Source: a virus
Virus record (IMG/VR): IMGVR_UViG_3300003852_000012
Coordinates: 15,014 to 58,647 of that record
Length of the DNA: 43,634 nucleotides
Direction: 5' to 3' (one strand)
Positions 37,513 to 43,634 of this stretch are shown one piece after another. The notes under the pieces were generated by a model. The model was not told the origin of the DNA. It searched no databases and was given only the letters and a program-made list of their open reading frames with translations. A program made the position numbers and the translations under genes. Every line of letters starts with the position of its first letter. The stretch's first letter is position 1.

Positions 37513-40494
37513 ATGTTTAATTTTACAGCTTTTATTAGAAAAAAATGGTCCGAGGTTTCAGAGTCTTCCGGCCAAAAAGGAACTGTAATTGATGAATTGG
37601 CTGTAAAGCCTTCAGGTATAATTTTGGGCGATTTCTATAATTCTTTAGCCAGCGAGCATAGAATAAATGATGTAACTAATTGGCAAAATATGTCTGAACA
37701 GGAATTGGATTTTTTTGGTAATAAATTTTTTGAACCTAGAGTATATGGAGATTATGCCTTTGGCTATGCAAGAATATGGTTTGATCAAAAGGTTAATATT
37801 GAAATAACTGCCGACACCAGGTTTATAAGTTCTGATGGATTACAATATCAAGCCATTCAACCTGGATATATCAATAGTGGATCATTTTTACGTTCTACAG
37901 ATCGATTTGCTATTTATTATATTGACGTTCCAATTATAGCTACAGTAAGAGGGGGTTCTTACAATATTGATGTTGGCGGAATATCCCAAATAACAAATAT
38001 TGATTTTACTTATAAAATGGTATCTAATCCTGAGGCTATTAAAAATGGTTCTAAATATGAAAATAATGAACAATATTTTAAAAGATTAACATATGCTATT
38101 AATGACAGAAGCTTAATGAATAAGCGTAGTATATATGCCAGATTGCCTGAATTTTTTCCTATTATACGATCCCAATACATAGCTTCAGCCGGCGACAGAT
38201 ATATGAATCGCGATTTAGTTGAAGCTATAGATTTATCAGCCCCTCCGCAGCAAGTAACGTTTCTTGGAAAAGTTCAAGGTGAAAATCTTATTAAAAGTAT
38301 AGGTTTTTATCAGATATATCCATTTGAAGCTGGGAATGTTAACGCTGGTCAATGGGGTCCTCTTTCTATCCCCACAGATTATGATTATCCTCTTACCATA
38401 GAACCTAGTGATATTAATTCTCAAGAACCGGCATTTCATGGTTATGCATTAAATCAGGAATGCACCGACGATATGTATAAAGGGATATTTTTTGATGATT
38501 ATAAAACATATATGGAAGTTGCAACAAAAGACCTATTTAATATTATTGATGAAAATGTTGGGTATACTCCTGTAATTGTTCCGTCTCCAGAATGGATTTA
38601 TGGCGCTAATGGATTTACTCCTAGTAATCTTGGGCCGTTAGCCGATGGCGCAGAAGATATTAAAGTTTTAAATTTTACCAATAATACTATTAATATTTGC
38701 GGTGGAGCGCTGAATTCTTTGTCTGTTGGTAAAGATATCAATAAACGTATTGGTGTTAAATTGTCCGGAACTTTTACATGGCCCGATGTCGCTGACGATT
38801 CAGCCCTTACAGCTAATAGCAATCTTCAGATAATGATAGGTGGAACTAATGATAATACAGTAGACGGTTATACTGGAATTGGTTTTGGAATTAGAATAAA
38901 TAATAAATTTGTTCCTCAAAATGAGATTTCTGAGGGAACGCCCCCTCCTAATAATGCTTCTATTTATTTCGCTCATGCTGAAAAATATGGAACTGCTCAA
39001 GTATATCTTGTGGATGAGGATGAAGAACAACAGCACACCATAGGCGATATTAACGCTTTATTTGAAACCTTGTGGCGCATAGAACCTTTATCAGAATATG
39101 AATTTGAATTTATTATTTATGACGATTTAAGAATGACCCTTTATTTGCATAAAACAGCGGAATCAAGTCCAGACACTACGCCATCAGAAAATGTATTAAG
39201 AATTCAAACACAGAGTGCGCTGTTAAGTGTTTATGGCACCGAATTAAGAAATATATCTTCTACTCGTTATGGAACTATGATGAAAATATCATTAGATACC
39301 AAAAGTCTATCTACTGCCGATCAATGGCAAATAACAAATTTAAAAGCTTTTGATATTTCAGAAAAGAAAGCCACAGCAATGTTTGCTTTGAATGTAGAAC
39401 ATCTTGATGGCCCTATTACTTTATACGCTCGTGCTAATGGCTCCAGCGCCATAAATAACACCTTAACAGATGGCTTTCAGGCTTATATATGGGATAAAGA
39501 GGGGCAAAGCGTTGCTACCGGATCCACTGAATTAACCAGTGGAGCCTGGACTGCAATATCTGGATTATCTAACCCAGATGGCTCTAAAAATAGTTTAGAA
39601 TCATTATTTACACAGGATTTAGACGGCATAGATCGTTATAAAGTTTTAAATAGATTTGGAACTAATATTTTTATTTTATTTATAACAACCGGAACTACCA
39701 AATTAAAAAGTAGATATTCAAATGAAACTGAAGATGACATACATTCGGTTCTTCATATTGATTATATAAAAGCTGAAAGTGGTTCTTCAGGATCGTATCA
39801 TGCCAATAACAAATCGGATATTTACGTGGCTACATTAAGTAATTATGAAAATTTAATTTCATCCTCAATCACTTTAACTAAACAAATTAATGATAATTAT
39901 TTTGAAATGAGCAGGGCGCTTGGTTGTAATATGCCTATTATTGATATTTTATCCGTTACTATAGGGGCCACTCTTAATGAAACTAAAATTTTATCAAATT
40001 CAGATTATACGGTAATGCGTTCAGATTTATTATTAGTAAGATCGTCAAAAGAGATCGTTAAAATATATTTAAATAATATTGATTCTGACTCTATTACCGT
40101 TGAATATACCACCTATCCATCCATATCTGCTATGCAGGATTTTTTTGAAGGTCCTATTTTTGGCAGAGTATATGGAGATATCCTTGTTAAACATAAATCG
40201 CCAATCAGTCTTTCATTTGCCATTTATTATACTGGAAAATCAAGCGACAATCAGGTTACTGATGCTATAAAAAAATATTTTGATGACAATATAGATGGTG
40301 TATTTGTTGTTAAAGATCTTGTTAGTTATTTATATAATCAAAATATAGTTAATAATATTCAAGAACCTATAACTGTGTCTTACATCAGATATGATAATTT
40401 AGGCAATCTTATAACTGGAACATTTACCGACCAATTAGAGGCGAATTCGATAGAATTTTTTAGAATCACATCATTATCGGCAACTACATTATGA
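37513..40494 (+). CDS. Baseplate J-like / wedge protein
   Basis: This 993-residue protein begins like a baseplate J-type or T4 gp6-like wedge protein. The early block GTVIDELAVKPSGIILGDFYN (residues 24-44) is followed by the membrane-independent beta-rich region ADTRFISSDGLQYQAIQ and NIDVGGIS. The central half (about 300-760) is beta-rich and may be an inserted decorating domain. The C-terminal block PIFGRVYGDILVKHKSPISLSFAIYYTGKSS...VTDAIKKYFDDNIDG (about 880-945) is the expected gp6-like end. CCAAGGAA precedes the ATG. It would form the baseplate ring that connects the tail tube to the fibres. Its stop overlaps the next start (ATGA). Confidence 0.72.
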   Translation: MFNFTAFIRKKWSEVSESSGQKGTVIDELAVKPSGIILGDFYNSLASEHRINDVTNWQNMSEQELDFFGNKFFEPRVYGDYAFGYARIWFDQKVNIEITADTRFISSDGLQYQAIQPGYINSGSFLRSTDRFAIYYIDVPIIATVRGGSYNIDVGGISQITNIDFTYKMVSNPEAIKNGSKYENNEQYFKRLTYAINDRSLMNKRSIYARLPEFFPIIRSQYIASAGDRYMNRDLVEAIDLSAPPQQVTFLGKVQGENLIKSIGFYQIYPFEAGNVNAGQWGPLSIPTDYDYPLTIEPSDINSQEPAFHGYALNQECTDDMYKGIFFDDYKTYMEVATKDLFNIIDENVGYTPVIVPSPEWIYGANGFTPSNLGPLADGAEDIKVLNFTNNTINICGGALNSLSVGKDINKRIGVKLSGTFTWPDVADDSALTANSNLQIMIGGTNDNTVDGYTGIGFGIRINNKFVPQNEISEGTPPPNNASIYFAHAEKYGTAQVYLVDEDEEQQHTIGDINALFETLWRIEPLSEYEFEFIIYDDLRMTLYLHKTAESSPDTTPSENVLRIQTQSALLSVYGTELRNISSTRYGTMMKISLDTKSLSTADQWQITNLKAFDISEKKATAMFALNVEHLDGPITLYARANGSSAINNTLTDGFQAYIWDKEGQSVATGSTELTSGAWTAISGLSNPDGSKNSLESLFTQDLDGIDRYKVLNRFGTNIFILFITTGTTKLKSRYSNETEDDIHSVLHIDYIKAESGSSGSYHANNKSDIYVATLSNYENLISSSITLTKQINDNYFEMSRALGCNMPIIDILSVTIGATLNETKILSNSDYTVMRSDLLLVRSSKEIVKIYLNNIDSDSITVEYTTYPSISAMQDFFEGPIFGRVYGDILVKHKSPISLSFAIYYTGKSSDNQVTDAIKKYFDDNIDGVFVVKDLVSYLYNQNIVNNIQEPITVSYIRYDNLGNLITGTFTDQLEANSIEFFRITSLSATTL

Positions 40495-43031
40495 GCCAGA
40501 ACGATAATACGCAATATTATCCTTTAGTTCAAGAGGATAAATTTAATTTAAATTTGTGGGATTATTTAACCACTTTCTGGGACTATTTATCTGATGATGA
40601 TAGGGAATTATTTGAGAATTATTGGCAAGGGTTGAGATTAGCCACTAACAATTTAATTACCAAATCAACACGATTATATAATAGTTCCGCACCTGAACAA
40701 TCTGAAATATATCCAATTGAAGATTATTATGAAATAATTTTAGGGCCGTTAACTTCTAAGCCCTTAAATCTTGATCCTACAAATAAAAATGATAATTATA
40801 CTATCAGGGCTATTCGTGAAGTATCTATAGAACCTCAATACGATTCAAATTTAAAACCTATTTATCAAGATTTAATAGAAATCTCTTCTTCAGATTATTA
40901 TAAAATAAGGGAAATTGGTTTAAATAATTATATTGTTGTTAAGGCCAATAGATCAGATATTAAAGACCAATATTTTAAAATATTAAATTTATTATCATCT
41001 AAAGAGCCCAATGATAGAAAACATTATGCTGAAATAGATAAATCATTTAGTAATGGTGAAATTTCAGACGATTTAATTGGCGTAATGTCGATAGAGGGGC
41101 TATACACTCCAGATCAACCTGATTATAAAGATATTTCGCATTATAATGTTCAGGTTATCAGCGCTGATGAGTCTGAAATTATATGGGGTGATGATTATTT
41201 ATTAATTAAGGTCGCGTCAGGCGATAATATTAATGATGTTATTAGTGCCTCCAGTACGGGTACCCCTTGGGCTACATTTATTAATAAATCCGGTTTAAAT
41301 TATAGTTCAGCCCTTTTGCCAATTTTTGGCGGAACCGATTTAGACGAGTATGCTGTAGAGTTTTTAAAATTGTCTTTATATAAATGCGCGGAACAACCTA
41401 ATGGAAGATATTATCCATATGAAGGTAATATATGGAAATGGTATAGTGGTTATAATTCCTCTAATGGTACTATAGGAACTACAAATCAAGGTGAATGGGT
41501 CTCTGATGAATCAAAAAGTAAATTTATGATAAAAGTTGATGGTGATTTATCTTATCTTGAAAATGAAACTTTTAATATTTATTTGACCACAGCTAAAGCT
41601 TATGATATCGATAAAAATGTAATAGATATTCAGTACCTACATTCACATATTAGCGGTGGATACCCTGTAGAATTTAGAAAAGATATAGATTTTACTTTTA
41701 ATAATTATATTTTAGAATTTAATCGAAATATATTTGAAGACGGGGCCATTCCTATTGATTCTATAGTTTATTGTCAAAAAGTATCTATTATAGAAAATTA
41801 TTTATATGAATTATATGGAAATTTAATTAATATTTCAGATTGGAATATTTATAATCACAATAATTATAGTGGAAAAATGGCTATATCCAGTATTATGAAA
41901 GGCATTCAAAACATTAATAATGGATTAGAATACAAGCAGGCGATGAATTCATATTATGGGCAGCCATTATCGCCAGATGATGGTAAAGTAATAGGATTAT
42001 ACGAATCTTATCCATATAAAATTATAAGTATTGATAAGAACAATAATTTAATAACTGTTGAATTAAAAAGCCCTAATGCACTACATCCTTTTGTTCAGGT
42101 GGGTGGTAAATTTTTAACTAAATATGGCGATATATCAATAATTTCAATTATAGATAGACTTAATGGAATTATTAAATTATCCGATGTTTCTGATTTACTG
42201 AAAGAAGATTTGTTATATTTAAAATTAACTAATAATTTTATTTTAAAAGATGTCGCCGCTGAAGAACAGTATACGCCAGCGTCGATAGTAATATATTCGG
42301 CAGAGGGTCCAATGCCTATTCAACATATGATTAATTTTGTATATGATACATCAAAAGGGATTAAATATCCTGAGATTTTAATTTATAATAATACCAATAA
42401 AACCTCTGATTATAGTGGCATTTATCATATAACTCAAGCAATATGGCACAATAAAGAACAAGGCTTAGTTAGATTACAATTATATAAAAAATCTATTTTA
42501 AAAGAGCCCCTTTATAATGATTATATGGGCGTTTCGGCAAACGATGTAGTTGGTAGTTTTGTTCATATACCCTGGCCTACACATAAATTTTTATATTTAC
42601 AATTAAATAATGGTGATTATTTTAAAGCTTATTTAGATGCGCCTATTGATACAATCTTAAATCCGGAAGATAGTGTTACGAAATATCAAATTCTTGCAAG
42701 AAATGCGTCCATTTTTAATGAGTCCACTTTTCCATCTTGGTCTCAATTTGATCAATTTAAAAAATATAATGGAATTCATGAAAAATCTAATATATTGGAA
42801 ACTATTCGATATTTAAAATATGCTGAATTTGGTTCTTATTTTCCAAGCAATTACAGTATGAATATTACCATTGCTCCTAAACAAATAATTTTATTTTATC
42901 AAAATATTTATGGTTTTGGCCATGAGGATTTTAAAAGATTTCAAAAATCATATCTTACATTCTTTGAGCGAGGTTCAGGGTTGCCTAATATGCAGAATAA
43001 TTATCTTGCTACAGCGTATCATATTGGATAA
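40491..43031 (+). CDS. Large baseplate/tail structural protein
   Basis: This 846-residue protein is not recognised by family but lies in the tail cluster. It starts inside the stop of the baseplate gene (ATGA), so it is translationally coupled and probably made in similar amount. It opens FNLNLWDYLTTFWDYLSDDDRELFENYWQGLRLATNNLI, a helical segment seen in baseplate proteins, and continues as an aromatic and beta-rich protein. No membrane segment or enzyme motif is visible. A wedge or hub component is the likely role. The gene ends 44 nt before the collagen-like fibre gene. Confidence 0.65.
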   Translation: MSQNDNTQYYPLVQEDKFNLNLWDYLTTFWDYLSDDDRELFENYWQGLRLATNNLITKSTRLYNSSAPEQSEIYPIEDYYEIILGPLTSKPLNLDPTNKNDNYTIRAIREVSIEPQYDSNLKPIYQDLIEISSSDYYKIREIGLNNYIVVKANRSDIKDQYFKILNLLSSKEPNDRKHYAEIDKSFSNGEISDDLIGVMSIEGLYTPDQPDYKDISHYNVQVISADESEIIWGDDYLLIKVASGDNINDVISASSTGTPWATFINKSGLNYSSALLPIFGGTDLDEYAVEFLKLSLYKCAEQPNGRYYPYEGNIWKWYSGYNSSNGTIGTTNQGEWVSDESKSKFMIKVDGDLSYLENETFNIYLTTAKAYDIDKNVIDIQYLHSHISGGYPVEFRKDIDFTFNNYILEFNRNIFEDGAIPIDSIVYCQKVSIIENYLYELYGNLINISDWNIYNHNNYSGKMAISSIMKGIQNINNGLEYKQAMNSYYGQPLSPDDGKVIGLYESYPYKIISIDKNNNLITVELKSPNALHPFVQVGGKFLTKYGDISIISIIDRLNGIIKLSDVSDLLKEDLLYLKLTNNFILKDVAAEEQYTPASIVIYSAEGPMPIQHMINFVYDTSKGIKYPEILIYNNTNKTSDYSGIYHITQAIWHNKEQGLVRLQLYKKSILKEPLYNDYMGVSANDVVGSFVHIPWPTHKFLYLQLNNGDYFKAYLDAPIDTILNPEDSVTKYQILARNASIFNESTFPSWSQFDQFKKYNGIHEKSNILETIRYLKYAEFGSYFPSNYSMNITIAPKQIILFYQNIYGFGHEDFKRFQKSYLTFFERGSGLPNMQNNYLATAYHIG

Positions 43032-43075
43032 TTATTGAATATTAAACATGCACTTAACCATTGAAAGAAAATATT

Positions 43076-43634
43076 ATGTCAGACGATATATATGAAGACC
43101 CGCTTGCCGAACAGGTGCATATTACCGAGATCAATAATTCTGAAACTTTATTGCGCCAACATTTAGATCTTGGTCAAATAGCCATTGAAAATGATACCGG
43201 CAATCTTGGATATAGAGATTCCCATGGGACTTATCATACTATAAATCCAGATAGTATAGGATATTCAGGATATTCAGGAGCATCTGGGGCATCAGGTGAA
43301 TCTGGATATTCTGGAGAATCAGGATATTCTGGAGAATCTGGGTATTCTGGAGAATCTGGTACATCTGGAACTTCAGGAAAATCCGGAACATCTGGAACAT
43401 CTGGAACATCTGGAACATCTGGAACATCAGGTAAATCTGGATATTCTGGAGAATCAGGATATTCTGGAGAATCAGGATATTCTGGAGAATCTGGAACGTC
43501 TGGAGAATCTGGTACATCTGGAACTTCAGGAAAATCTGGAACATCTGGAACATCTGGAACATCTGGAACATCTGGAACATCTGGAACGTCTGGAACATCT
43601 GGAACATCAGGTGAATCTGGATATTCTGGAGAAT
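43076..43634 (+). CDS. Collagen-like tail fibre protein (incomplete at right edge)
   Basis: The frame starts at ATG 43076 (MSDDIYEDPLAEQVHITEI), with a weak GAAAG upstream, and runs off the window. Residues 1-60 resemble a phage fibre N-terminal adaptor (LRQHLDLGQIAIENDTGNLGYRDSHG). From about residue 62 the protein is a long Gly-x-Ser triplet repeat (GYS, GES, GTS, GKS, GAS). This is collagen-like, with the third position almost always Ser. It probably forms a trimeric rod that carries a receptor-binding tip encoded beyond the window. The gene lies next to baseplate genes, as expected. The opposite-strand frame here is a repeat artefact. Confidence 0.85.
   Translation, partial: MSDDIYEDPLAEQVHITEINNSETLLRQHLDLGQIAIENDTGNLGYRDSHGTYHTINPDSIGYSGYSGASGASGESGYSGESGYSGESGYSGESGTSGTSGKSGTSGTSGTSGTSGTSGKSGYSGESGYSGESGYSGESGTSGESGTSGTSGKSGTSGTSGTSGTSGTSGTSGTSGTSGESGYSGE
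43252..43634 (+). repeat. Tandem 9-nt (Gly-x-Ser) repeats in the fibre gene
   Basis: About 380 nt consist of 9-nt units of the form GGA-NNN-TCT, with a longer order pattern of GYS-GES runs alternating with GTS/GKS runs. The whole block GYS..GES..GTS..GKS..GTS appears at least twice, so slippage or recombination probably changes its length. It continues past the window edge. Confidence 0.9.

Noticed and set aside
43239-43607. A 122-codon minus-strand frame rich in Met/Phe/Gln
   Set aside because: It is the reverse reading of the Gly-x-Ser repeat.
1-43634. A CRISPR array
   Set aside because: No evenly spaced direct repeats were seen; the only tandem repeats are the coding Gly-x-Ser triplets at the right edge.

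Overview
This window looks like part of the genome of a large (jumbo or huge) tailed bacteriophage with low GC content. It carries portal, baseplate and tail genes. It also carries a phage-encoded multisubunit-type RNA polymerase as one giant chain, its own replication set, and many long, densely packed, co-directional unknown genes with good Shine-Dalgarno sites. Stops TAA, TAG and TGA are all used as stops. No integrase or ribosomal protein gene is seen. The host cannot be named from this window.

Layout. Positions 1-3576 (+) hold head genes: two structural-type unknowns and a portal protein. A terminator separates them from a long minus-strand block, about 3733-26771. That block starts at its 3' end with a complete ubiquitin-like conjugation cassette: a tandem Ubl, an E1/ThiF enzyme, a JAB/JAMM peptidase and two E2-like proteins (4149-9437). 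Upstream of it lie a VRR-NUC-type nuclease, a double-HTH protein, a SNF2-like helicase, a DnaQ-RecB-like nuclease fusion, a SWIB protein, an RDF-like metal-binding protein, a putative ssDNA-binding protein and a zinc finger-TOPRIM-MCM primase-helicase. Between 16434 and 18586, three non-coding stretches fold into elaborate structured RNAs, interleaved with two small genes. The two largest are preceded on the minus strand by the same hairpin plus TATAA-type motif.

From 26996 the plus strand encodes an RNA polymerase beta-beta' fusion of 2646 aa. A LAGLIDADG intein is inserted exactly at the catalytic DFDGD motif. A DUF5661-type protein follows. A short minus-strand island (36017-35835 and 37349-36119) encodes a small membrane protein and a DUF7873-family protein. 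Just 7 nt after the DUF7873 stop codon lies a sequence that reads as a copy of the ribosomal L1 stalk of 23S rRNA, closed by a new 12-bp stem. It is followed by a circularly permuted tRNA (3' half before 5' half) and then a strong terminator. From 37513 to the end (+) lie a baseplate J-like protein, a second baseplate/tail protein and the start of a collagen-like tail fibre.

The points most worth attention are the L1-stalk mimic, the permuted tRNA-like gene in the same transcript, the phage ubiquitin-like cassette with two E2-like enzymes, and the three large RNAs. Functional statements for all of these are inference from sequence. No database search was possible.
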